Assembly (NCBI RefSeq): GCF_007745175.1 | Contig: NZ_CP036271.1 | Location: 310,001 to 374,000, forward strand | Reading direction: 5' to 3' | Length of the DNA: 64,000 nucleotides | Source of the DNA: Caulifigura coniformis | GTDB taxonomy: Bacteria > Planctomycetota > Planctomycetia > Planctomycetales > Planctomycetaceae | Shown here: in pieces, positions 36,550 through 44,311 of the stretch | Position numbering within the stretch: position 1 is the stretch's first letter | Layout: the number at the start of each line of letters is the position of its first letter | Position numbers and translations under genes: made by a program | Notes under the pieces: model-generated | Seen by the model: the letters and a program-made list of their open reading frames with translations, nothing else | The model's database searches: none | Told to the model about the DNA's origin: nothing

Positions 36550-36740
36550 TCGCAGCGCCGACCCGGCCTGCCCAGTCCTCCTGGATTCCGCCTGAAATGG
36601 CAGGATCTGCCGAACGGGGGGCCCGCGTCGGCACGCCGGCCCCGTCGCCTTGAGGCTGTTTTTGGCGATGGGGTAGGTTCCGGCTCCTTTCCCCAGGCGG
36701 CGTTCGCCGCTGCGTTCAGTTCTTGTCCGGAGGCGCGAGC

Positions 36741-38405
36741 ATGGTGATGCGGCTGATCCTCGCCGCGCTCGCGCTGGGGATCGCGTCCGGCTGCACGTCG
36801 GTGTCCGAGACGCCGATCTCACTCGTCGCCCAGAAACCGGCTCTCAATCGCTGGCCATTCAAGCGGACGCCGCCAGCCGCGAAATACCTCGACGACAGGT
36901 CGGATAAACACCCGGCTGGCGCCGTCATCCAGCTTCCCCAGAAGCGGGATGAGTTCCTGCAGTCGCTCCCCGCCGACCTGAGAGAGCAGGTCGAGGCGGA
37001 ACTGGTGGGCGCAAGCGACGAAGAGCGACAACGACTTCTGGCGTACTTCGCGACGGTCGAACCGGCCAAGCTCCCCGCTCTGCTGGAAACCCTCCGTCAG
37101 CAACGTTCGGCCTCTCAGGCTGTTGAGGCTCCCAAAGTGGTGACGGCCGCGGCCGAAGGAAAGCCGGTCTTCGAGCGCGATGACGACGCCATCCCCGATC
37201 GCCAGGTGGAGCCGGCAACCGCCGAAACCACCGCGACCGGCATCGTCGCACCGCCGATCGCGCGGCCGCGACGCAACCCGCTGATCGAAATTCAGGGAGT
37301 CGAGTTCGACGACGCCCCCGAGGAGAAGCTGCCCGAAGTGACCCCAGCGACGAGTTCGTCGCTCGAAGGACAGACAGAGCCCGCACTGGAACCATCCTTC
37401 CCGGCGCCGCCGGTGGCTCCGCAACCGACCACCCCGGAACCCGTCATTTCCTCGCCGACGGCTCCCGGTCCGCTGACCAGGCTGAAGGAGTGGACGTCGA
37501 TCCGCAAGCCGGACCCGGCCACGGCGAATGGCGAGCCCCCCGTGCAGACAGCCCAGGCGCCAACCGATCCGTCCGCACTCTCGCTGCAGGGGCTGAGCCG
37601 GCGACTTCGCGGCGCCCCCCCTCCCAGGACGGAAACCGCCAGCCTGCCCGTGGACCCTCTGTTGACGGTCGGGGGATCGCCCCACCTGCAGGAGGGGCTC
37701 GAGCGGTTGATCGCCCTCATGGAAGCCGAAACCGCCCGCCTCAAGCCGGGAACGTCGTTCACGGATCGTGAAGAATACGTCCGCCGCCACGCCGAACTCC
37801 GGATGCTGTACCTCATGTCGAGGCAGCCCACACTGGCGCTGCAGGCGATCCCGGAGGTCGACCCCGAGACGCAGGAGTTCTGGACCTCGCTGACGTGGTC
37901 CTTGTCCAACTACTTCGACAACCAGTCGATCGTCGATCCGGCCGATCGGGCTGCGGCCACGCTTGAGCGGCTTCGCGCGGCGGAGCACTACCTGCAGACC
38001 ATGGCCCGCCTCGAAATCCGCAGCCTGGAGTTCTGCGACAAGATCGACGGATTCGGCGCGTACCACCCGTTCGAGCAGGATGTGTTCCGGCCGGGGCAGC
38101 CCGTCCTTCTGTACGCGGAAGTCCGCAACTTCAAGACCGACGTGACGTCCGCCGGCCGATACCGCACCGCCCTGAAGTCGACGATCGAAATCATCAAGGC
38201 CGGCCCCGAGAGCGAACTGATCGAGCGGCGGCAGTTCGAATCGACCGAGGATCAGTCGCGGTCTCCCCGGTCGGATTACTTCCACAGCTACAAGCTCGAC
38301 CTGCCGCTCCACCTCACGCCCGGCAACTTCACGCTGCGGCTGACGCTGGAGGACGAACTCAGCGGGAAGATCGGCGTCTCGAGCATCGAGTTCGTCGTCC
38401 GCTGA
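36741..38405 (+). CDS. Large lipoprotein, unknown function
   Basis: 554 residues. Signal peptide with lipobox ALGIASGC, so the protein is lipid-anchored. GGAGG lies 7 bases before the ATG at 36741. The middle (about 110-310) is Pro/Ala/Glu-rich linker. The C-terminal 250 residues (HLQEGLERLIALMEAETARL, then FEQDVFRPGQPVLLYAEVRNF, ending LSGKIGVSSIEFVVR) look folded, with helices then a beta sandwich. I do not know the family. The next gene is convergent, only 13 bases away. Confidence 0.7.
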   Translation: MVMRLILAALALGIASGCTSVSETPISLVAQKPALNRWPFKRTPPAAKYLDDRSDKHPAGAVIQLPQKRDEFLQSLPADLREQVEAELVGASDEERQRLLAYFATVEPAKLPALLETLRQQRSASQAVEAPKVVTAAAEGKPVFERDDDAIPDRQVEPATAETTATGIVAPPIARPRRNPLIEIQGVEFDDAPEEKLPEVTPATSSSLEGQTEPALEPSFPAPPVAPQPTTPEPVISSPTAPGPLTRLKEWTSIRKPDPATANGEPPVQTAQAPTDPSALSLQGLSRRLRGAPPPRTETASLPVDPLLTVGGSPHLQEGLERLIALMEAETARLKPGTSFTDREEYVRRHAELRMLYLMSRQPTLALQAIPEVDPETQEFWTSLTWSLSNYFDNQSIVDPADRAAATLERLRAAEHYLQTMARLEIRSLEFCDKIDGFGAYHPFEQDVFRPGQPVLLYAEVRNFKTDVTSAGRYRTALKSTIEIIKAGPESELIERRQFESTEDQSRSPRSDYFHSYKLDLPLHLTPGNFTLRLTLEDELSGKIGVSSIEFVVR

Positions 38406-38418
38406 CGGGCGTTCGTCC

Positions 38419-39930
38419 TCAGTGCGCCGGCGGAACCTGCTCGATCACAGTCATGTTCTTCCACTTGCCGCTCCGGAACCGCAGCCCGAGTCCGATGCCA
38501 AGGGCCGCAATGTTCGCCGTAACGGCCCACCAGCACGCCCACAGCGGCTGTTCGACGTAGCGGACGGCGAGCATCGACGGGATCACCATCAGGAACCACC
38601 CGCAGAGGAACGTGTACACCAGCGAGAAGCGGGTATCGCCGGCGCCGCGGATGGCGTTGCCGAAGATCACCGCGAGGGCATCGAACACCGAGTACATGGC
38701 GACGAAATAGAGCAGCTTGATGACCACCGGCCGGACTTCCTCGAACGGAGGATGCTCCGCGTGATAGGCCGTCAGTTCCTCCGGACTCATGGCGGCGATC
38801 ATCTGGGGATCTTCCTGAGTGGCGTAGGGGCCAAGCAGCACGTCGGGCCAGACCATGTAAATCATGGCGAACACGCTGACGTAGGACACCGCCAGGAACA
38901 GCGCTCTCCAGGCGCTCTTTTCAGCCAGGTCCTGCCGCTTCTCGCCGATGCGCCGTCCGACGAGGGTGAGAACCGCGGTTCCCAGGCCGAGCATCGGAAT
39001 GAACGCCAGGGCGTTCAGGTTGAAGGCGAGATTCGTCGCCGCGAGTTCGACGGTCCCGAGCTTCCCGATGAACAGCACGAGCATCAGGTACCCGGCGATA
39101 TCGACAAGCATCTGGATGCCGTTGGGAAGCCCGAACCGGAGCATGCGCCGGATCAGTTCGCCGTCGAACCGCCTCTGTTCGCGGAAGGGATACTGTTCCG
39201 CCTGGTTCACCCGCCGAATCATCCAGGCGAAGGCGATGCAGGCGACGACGTTGGCGGTGACCGTCGCCGCCGCGGCCCCGCGGATGCCCATCTGCGGAAT
39301 CGGTCCGAATCCGAAAATGAAGATGGCCGCGAGCACCGCGTTCAGGATGCTGACAGCGACGTCCACATACATCACAACGCGGTTCTGTCCGCGGCCACTG
39401 AAAAATGTCGAGAGCGTGACGGCCAGCAGCATCGGGGCCGAGCCCCAGCAGAGAACGGAGAAATACTCGATCTCAAGCCGCGTCACTTCAGCGCTGTGGC
39501 CCAGGGTGACGAACAGGCGGCTGAGGAACGGGGCGCTCGAGAGGAGGATGATGCCGAAGCCGAGCGCCAGCCAGACCCCCTGCCAGACGGAGGCGGCGAC
39601 ACGTGCCTTCTGCCCGGCGCCGTGGTACTGCGCGATGAACGTGTTGGTGTAGACGGCGACGCCGAGGGGGAAGCCGAGTGCCGTCCAGTGGAACATGCCG
39701 GCAGGCATCGCGGCCGCGAGGGCGTTCACGTCGAGCCGAGTCAGCATGATGCGGTCGACCACGTGCATCAGCGAGAGCGACCCGGAACTGACGATCAGCG
39801 GGAGCGCGACGCGCAGGAGTTCGCGGATCGATCCCGCATCCGGAGTCTCGGAGGCCGGAGGGGGGATGTCGGGCGTCTGCGGAGGCTCAAAAGCATCCGG
39901 CAGATCAACCGGGGTCACCGTCGTCGACAT
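38419..39930 (-). CDS. MATE-family multidrug/Na+ antiporter
   Basis: 503 residues with about 12 membrane helices in two halves. The N-terminal half starts LLRVALPLIVSSGSLSLMHVVDRIMLTRLDVNALAAAMPAG. The second half begins MLRFGLPNGIQMLVDIAGYLMLVLFIGKLGTVELAATNLAFNLNALAFIPMLGLGTAVLTLVGRRIGE, where the GxGTAVxTLVGRxIG segment is typical of MATE/NorM transporters. They export cationic drugs or metabolites with Na+ or H+. The start at 39930 places a short soluble tail before helix one; an in-frame Arg-rich extension upstream was rejected. Confidence 0.88.
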   Translation of the reverse strand: MSTTVTPVDLPDAFEPPQTPDIPPPASETPDAGSIRELLRVALPLIVSSGSLSLMHVVDRIMLTRLDVNALAAAMPAGMFHWTALGFPLGVAVYTNTFIAQYHGAGQKARVAASVWQGVWLALGFGIILLSSAPFLSRLFVTLGHSAEVTRLEIEYFSVLCWGSAPMLLAVTLSTFFSGRGQNRVVMYVDVAVSILNAVLAAIFIFGFGPIPQMGIRGAAAATVTANVVACIAFAWMIRRVNQAEQYPFREQRRFDGELIRRMLRFGLPNGIQMLVDIAGYLMLVLFIGKLGTVELAATNLAFNLNALAFIPMLGLGTAVLTLVGRRIGEKRQDLAEKSAWRALFLAVSYVSVFAMIYMVWPDVLLGPYATQEDPQMIAAMSPEELTAYHAEHPPFEEVRPVVIKLLYFVAMYSVFDALAVIFGNAIRGAGDTRFSLVYTFLCGWFLMVIPSMLAVRYVEQPLWACWWAVTANIAALGIGLGLRFRSGKWKNMTVIEQVPPAH

Positions 39931-40307
39931 TCGTTCGTCCGTGATGGGCTCACTGGGAAGGGTGGTTCGCGTCCTGCGGAGGGTCGGCGTTCCGTTGTCG
40001 CGGGGGTTCAGAGAGCGTCCGGCGCCCCGTTTCGTCGTGCCCAGGCGGCCGTCTGCAACGGGTCTCCGGGTCATTCCGGAGAAGCGGCGTTCCTTTTCAT
40101 GCTGCCGAAAGGCAACGCCTCCGTAGAATTCCCCGCGGCCATCTTAGGCGCAGCCGGACGACACTGCGACTCCCCGGCAGGTTCGCCAGAAGTCTGGACC
40201 GTGAGTTAAGATGTCCAGTATGCGTAATTGAGGAAGTCTGCAGCCGCGGTTTCCATCGGACGATGCAGGTCCGTCATTCTCGCTCATTGTGTTGGAGGTT
40301 TCCCTCG
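39931..40307. other. Divergent intergenic region, MATE / metalloprotease
   Basis: About 375 bases. TAAGAT near 40207 may be a -10 for the metalloprotease; a matching -35 is not clear. The right end holds the GGAGG of the metalloprotease. No RNA structure or repeat seen. Confidence 0.4.
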
Positions 40308-42959
40308 ATGCGTTGCTCTCTGCCGAGCCTGCTGGCGTCGGCTGCGATCGCGTTGATTGCAGTCCCGGCGTCGGCACAAGAAACATCCAAGACGCCGATG
40401 GCCGGCGCCTCGGAGTCGAAGCCCGCCAAGTCGAAATACGAAACCCTCATTGAGGGAAAAACCAAAGTCACCGGCCTGTGGACGCTCTATCACAAAGAGC
40501 AGCAGCTCCTGGCCGAGCTGAAGTCCTCGGATCTGAGCAAGGATTACATCGTCCTGCCGTCGATCTCGAAGGGGGTCTCCAGCGGGATGGTCATCGGCGG
40601 CATGTCGTGGCAGCCCGATGATGACGACCTCGTCTGGGCCTTCAAGAAGATGGACGAGAAGCTGTTCGTCCTGCGCCGCAACTTCCGGTACAAGGCCGCA
40701 CCGGGAAGCCCGGAAGCAAAGGCCGTGGAGTTCGCCTATTCCGATTCCGTGATCTACGCGCTGCCGATCCTGACGACCGCGCCCAACGGCTCGATCGTCG
40801 TCGATATGACCTCGGTCTTCATGAGCGACGACCTGGGAATCGGCCGCCAGTTGGGACTCGGCTTCCGCCTGGCGAACGACCGCTCGACGTGGGGGAAGGT
40901 GAAGTCGTTCCCGAATAACGTCGAACTGGAAGTGGCGGCGGTCTACACCGGAATCGGCATCGGTGGGCCGGAAACGGTTCCGGATTCCCGCGGCGTCCAG
41001 GTGGGAGTGCACTACAGCATCAGCCCGCTGCCGGCAGTGGGATCGAGCTATAAGCCGCGCGCGGCGGATGATCGCATCGGTTACTTCCTCACCGCGGTGA
41101 AGGACTTCTCCAACCGCACTGATGACGAGCACTTCACGCGGTACATCAACCGGTGGGACCTCAAGAAGAAGGATGCTTCGCTGGACGTTTCGACGCCCGA
41201 GAAGTCGATCGAGTTCTACATCGAGAAGACCTGTCCGGTGTTCCTGCGGCCGACCGTGGAAGCAGGCATCCTGGAATGGAACAAGGCCTTCGCGAAGCTC
41301 GGATTCTCGAACGCGATCCGCGTTCAGCACGAAGAAGAGTTCGAGAACAGCGCGGGCGTCGAAATCGATCCGGAGGACGTGCGGTACAACTTCTTCCGCT
41401 GGATCACGGCCGACGCCGGATTCGCGATGGGGCCGTCGCGCGTCGACCCCCGCACCGGCCAGATCCTGGACGCCGACATCATCTTCGACAACGGCTTCCT
41501 CGATTCGTGGAAGTCGCAGTTCGAGACGTTCAACGCCCAGACAGCCGAAGCCTTGCAGCCGAACTGGTCCCCGTTCGACCTCACGGCCCCGACGGGACAT
41601 CGCCACACCGCGGCGTGCACCTACTGCAAGGATATGCAGCACCAGATGGGCTTCGCCGCGGCGACGTTCCTCGGGCATGGCATCACTCTCGACGGCAAGC
41701 TGCCTGAGGAATTCGTTCACCAGGGGCTGAAGGAAGTGGTGATGCACGAGGTCGGGCATACGCTCGGCCTGCGTCATAACTTCAAGGCCAGCTCGTGGAA
41801 GTCGCTTGAGGAAATCAACGACCCGGCGAAGAGCAAGTCCGAGCCGACATTCGCCTCGGTGATGGATTACGCTCCGCCGAACATCGTGCCGAAGGGAACT
41901 CCGCAGGGGGCGTACTACACGACGACTCTCGGGCCTTATGACATGTGGGCCATCGAGTATGGCTACAAGATCATCAAGGGAGACGAGAAAGCCGAGCTCG
42001 CCAAGATCGCTGCGCGGGCCGGTGAGCCGGGACTCGCGTACCTGACCGATGAAGACACGCGCGGGACGATCGACCCCGATCCGCTGTCGAACCGGTTCGA
42101 CATGGGCAAGGACTCGCTGGCATACCTGCGCCGGCAGCTGAACAACAGCAACGAGCTCCTGCCGCAGGTCGTCGATAAGGCCGTGAAGGACGGCGAAGGG
42201 TATCAGCGGGCCACGCAGATGTACGGCCTGTTGTTCCGTGAATACTGGCGGGCGGCCGGTTTCGCCGCACGGTTCCCGGGCGGCGTCTATGTGAGCCGCG
42301 AACACAAGGGAGACGCCGGCAAGAACCCTCCGTTCCAGCCGGTCGACCCCCAGGAACAGCGGGACGCGATGGCGCTGATCTCTGAGTTTGCCTTCGCCTC
42401 TCCAAAGATCGACGGCCCGAAGCTGAATTACCTCTCCGTCTCGCGGTGGTATCACTGGGGAATGAACCAGGCGACGCGTCTCGACAAGCCGGTGCATGAC
42501 GAAGTGCTGTCGGCCCAGTCGGCGATCCTGCGCCAGCTCATGAACTCCACCACGCTGCGGCGGATTCTCGACAACGAGTTCAAAGCGCCGTCGGACCAGG
42601 ATCCTTACACGCTGGCCGAGCACCTGAAGCTGACGGTCGACGGAATCTTCTCCGAGTTCAAGCCGGCCGAGATGGCGGGCGAGTTCACGGCCAAGAAACC
42701 GATGATCTCGAGCTTCCGCCGCAACCTGCAGCGGGAAGCGATCCGCACGCTGGCGTCGCTGGTGACGCAGTCCGGCGCCCCCGAGGACGCCCGGACGCTG
42801 GCGCGGATGCACCTGCAGTCGCTGAACGACCAGATCAAGTCGCTTCTTGAAGCGAAGGATCTGAAGTTCGACGACTACACCCGCGCGCATCTGCTCGACA
42901 GCCGGTCGAAGATCACCCAGGCGCTGGAAGCCAAGGTATCGCTGCCCACGGTGCAGTAA
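40308..42959 (+). CDS. Secreted zinc metalloprotease (DUF5117/DUF5118 type)
   Basis: 883 residues. Sec signal peptide (SLLASAAIALIAVPASA) and an extended zinc site HEVGHTLGLRH: His480, Glu481, His484 and His490, the metzincin HExxHxxGxxH pattern, followed by MDYAPPN as the Met-turn. The large N-terminal half (about 40-300) carries the repeated beta domains of this family. Such proteins are exported and probably degrade protein outside or in the envelope. GGAGG precedes the ATG at 40308. An excellent terminator follows. Confidence 0.85.
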   Translation: MRCSLPSLLASAAIALIAVPASAQETSKTPMAGASESKPAKSKYETLIEGKTKVTGLWTLYHKEQQLLAELKSSDLSKDYIVLPSISKGVSSGMVIGGMSWQPDDDDLVWAFKKMDEKLFVLRRNFRYKAAPGSPEAKAVEFAYSDSVIYALPILTTAPNGSIVVDMTSVFMSDDLGIGRQLGLGFRLANDRSTWGKVKSFPNNVELEVAAVYTGIGIGGPETVPDSRGVQVGVHYSISPLPAVGSSYKPRAADDRIGYFLTAVKDFSNRTDDEHFTRYINRWDLKKKDASLDVSTPEKSIEFYIEKTCPVFLRPTVEAGILEWNKAFAKLGFSNAIRVQHEEEFENSAGVEIDPEDVRYNFFRWITADAGFAMGPSRVDPRTGQILDADIIFDNGFLDSWKSQFETFNAQTAEALQPNWSPFDLTAPTGHRHTAACTYCKDMQHQMGFAAATFLGHGITLDGKLPEEFVHQGLKEVVMHEVGHTLGLRHNFKASSWKSLEEINDPAKSKSEPTFASVMDYAPPNIVPKGTPQGAYYTTTLGPYDMWAIEYGYKIIKGDEKAELAKIAARAGEPGLAYLTDEDTRGTIDPDPLSNRFDMGKDSLAYLRRQLNNSNELLPQVVDKAVKDGEGYQRATQMYGLLFREYWRAAGFAARFPGGVYVSREHKGDAGKNPPFQPVDPQEQRDAMALISEFAFASPKIDGPKLNYLSVSRWYHWGMNQATRLDKPVHDEVLSAQSAILRQLMNSTTLRRILDNEFKAPSDQDPYTLAEHLKLTVDGIFSEFKPAEMAGEFTAKKPMISSFRRNLQREAIRTLASLVTQSGAPEDARTLARMHLQSLNDQIKSLLEAKDLKFDDYTRAHLLDSRSKITQALEAKVSLPTVQ

Positions 42960-42977
42960 CCGATTCGCGGAAAACAG

Positions 42978-43015
42978 AACGGGTGACCCGCACGGTGTGG
43001 GTCACCCGTTTTTTT
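42978..43015 (+). terminator. Intrinsic terminator of the metalloprotease gene
   Basis: A perfect 12-bp stem (AACGGGTGACCC and complement), a 9-base loop and a run of seven T. It begins 19 bases past the stop. The A-rich left flank may let it serve the convergent gene at 43098 too. Confidence 0.88.
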
Positions 43016-43097
43016 ATCGCGCTGAGAGGAGTGCTCCGGTGGCGTATGCCACGGCCGTCTCGGACCGTGCGATCGCAAGCGGCGGTGTGTTTTGCGT

Positions 43098-43715
43098 TCA
43101 ATGCCGGCGGCGACCGCCGCCGTGGAACTCAAAGAATACGCCCGGGGGCGGGGGTGGAGGCCCGACGAACACCGGCGCGGGGTGCACGATCACCGGCGGG
43201 CCCGGGACGACGACCGGAGCGGGGCCCACCACCGCAGGGGGCTGTCCGACGCCCGACACCGCCTGCTGCATGGCGACGATCACCCGATCGGAAACGCCGT
43301 TGGCCTTGAGGTTGATCAGCGCTTCGGTGCCGAGGTCGAATCGGCCGCCGCGGGTCTGGATCGACGAAATGATGACGTCGTCCCCCATTCCTCCCTGGAC
43401 CATGCGGACGAGGTCGAAGTTGGTGAGTGCGGCCCGCGCCTGTTGTTCGTAGGCGGCCTGCATGATCGCGTGGTCGCGCTCGTCCCGCAGGTCTTCCGAG
43501 TTGCCGATGGTTCCGCCGGCGAGGGCGCCGACAGCCGCGCCGATGAGAGCGCCGCCCGGGGCATGCCCTGAGTTGCTGCCGATCACGGCCCCGGTCAATG
43601 CTCCGAGCCCGCCGCCAACCATCGCACCGGACTGGGTGTGGTTCATCGACGGGCAGCCGCTGGCGAGCAGCATCAGCACGGCGGCGGTTGGAAAGTGGTG
43701 GCGAGAAGTCTTCAC
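43098..43715 (-). CDS. Glycine-zipper lipoprotein
   Basis: 205 residues. Lipobox LLASGC near residue 21. Residues about 30-75 form a double glycine zipper (GAMVGGGLGALTGAVIGS and GGALIGAAVGALAGGTIG), as in outer-membrane lipoproteins of the SlyB/YMGG type. A helical, conserved-looking central part (FDLVRMVQGGMGDDVIISSIQTRGGRF, LINLKANGVSDRVIVAMQQ) is followed by a Pro/Val-rich tail and a terminal RRRH. It begins at GTG 43715. It is divergent from blaI. Confidence 0.75.
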   Translation of the reverse strand: MKTSRHHFPTAAVLMLLASGCPSMNHTQSGAMVGGGLGALTGAVIGSNSGHAPGGALIGAAVGALAGGTIGNSEDLRDERDHAIMQAAYEQQARAALTNFDLVRMVQGGMGDDVIISSIQTRGGRFDLGTEALINLKANGVSDRVIVAMQQAVSGVGQPPAVVGPAPVVVPGPPVIVHPAPVFVGPPPPPPGVFFEFHGGGRRRH

Positions 43716-43893
43716 GTCGAAATCCGTTCGCGAGTCATCGCGTCAAGACGCGAGTGTGCGCAGCGCCCTCCAGGCGCGCGGGCGGGAATCTAGCGAAGAA
43801 GGTTTCGGGCGCGAACGGCAATTTCTGCCGGAAGGCCCCCAGCGGGATCCGCGTTCGTTCGCCGCTTTCGCACGTTGACTCGCGATTACGTTT

Positions 43894-43914
43894 GTAGTTG
43901 TTTACAGTTGTAAT
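43894..43914. promoter_or_regulatory. BlaI/MecI-type operator
   Basis: Two overlapping TACA/TGTA dyads: TGTA-n6-TACA (43894-43907) and TTACA-GT-TGTAA (43903-43914). TACA/TGTA dyads are the known sites of BlaI/MecI repressors. They lie 23 bases before the repressor start, with TTGACT (43876-43881) as a possible -35 just upstream. This suggests autoregulation. Confidence 0.6.
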
Positions 43915-43936
43915 CGGTTGTTTTCGGAGAACAGGG

Positions 43937-44311
43937 ATGGCGGTCGTTTCCATTTCCGATGCCGAGTGGCAGGTGATGAACGTCATCTGGGACCGCCAGC
44001 CTCTGGCGGCTCAGGACGTAGTCGCGGCACTCGACGGGTACGCCGAATGGGCCCCGGCCACGATCAAAACCATGCTGCATCGGCTCGTGCGGAAGGAAGT
44101 CCTTACATATGAGCCGCAGGGGAACAGGTATGTCTACCGTTCGCGCGTGAAGCGGTCCGACTGCGTCAAGCAGGCTAGCAGGTCGTTTCTTGAACGGGTC
44201 TTTGACGGGCAGTCGAGTTCGCTGGTGGCACACTTTCTCCGCAACACGAAGCTGTCTCCCGAAGAGATCGCGAAGTTGCGAACAATCCTCGATGAGCAGG
44301 AGGCTCAGTGA
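43937..44311 (+). CDS. BlaI/MecI/CopY-family repressor
   Basis: 124 residues, the family length. Winged-helix DNA-binding domain: ISDAEWQVMNVIWDRQPLAAQDVVAAL, then APATIKTMLHRLVRKEVLTYEPQGNRYVYRSRV, and a C-terminal dimerisation helix pair. In beta-lactam systems the repressor is cut by the M56 protease BlaR1; here the M56 gene follows with a 1-base stop/start overlap. The start at 43937 follows GGAG. The target is probably its own operon; no beta-lactamase gene is adjacent. Confidence 0.88.
   Translation: MAVVSISDAEWQVMNVIWDRQPLAAQDVVAALDGYAEWAPATIKTMLHRLVRKEVLTYEPQGNRYVYRSRVKRSDCVKQASRSFLERVFDGQSSSLVAHFLRNTKLSPEEIAKLRTILDEQEAQ

Noticed and set aside
40284-42890. 868-codon open frame on the minus strand
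   Set aside because: Antisense to the metalloprotease with its intact HExxHxxGxxH; no ribosome binding site or domain.
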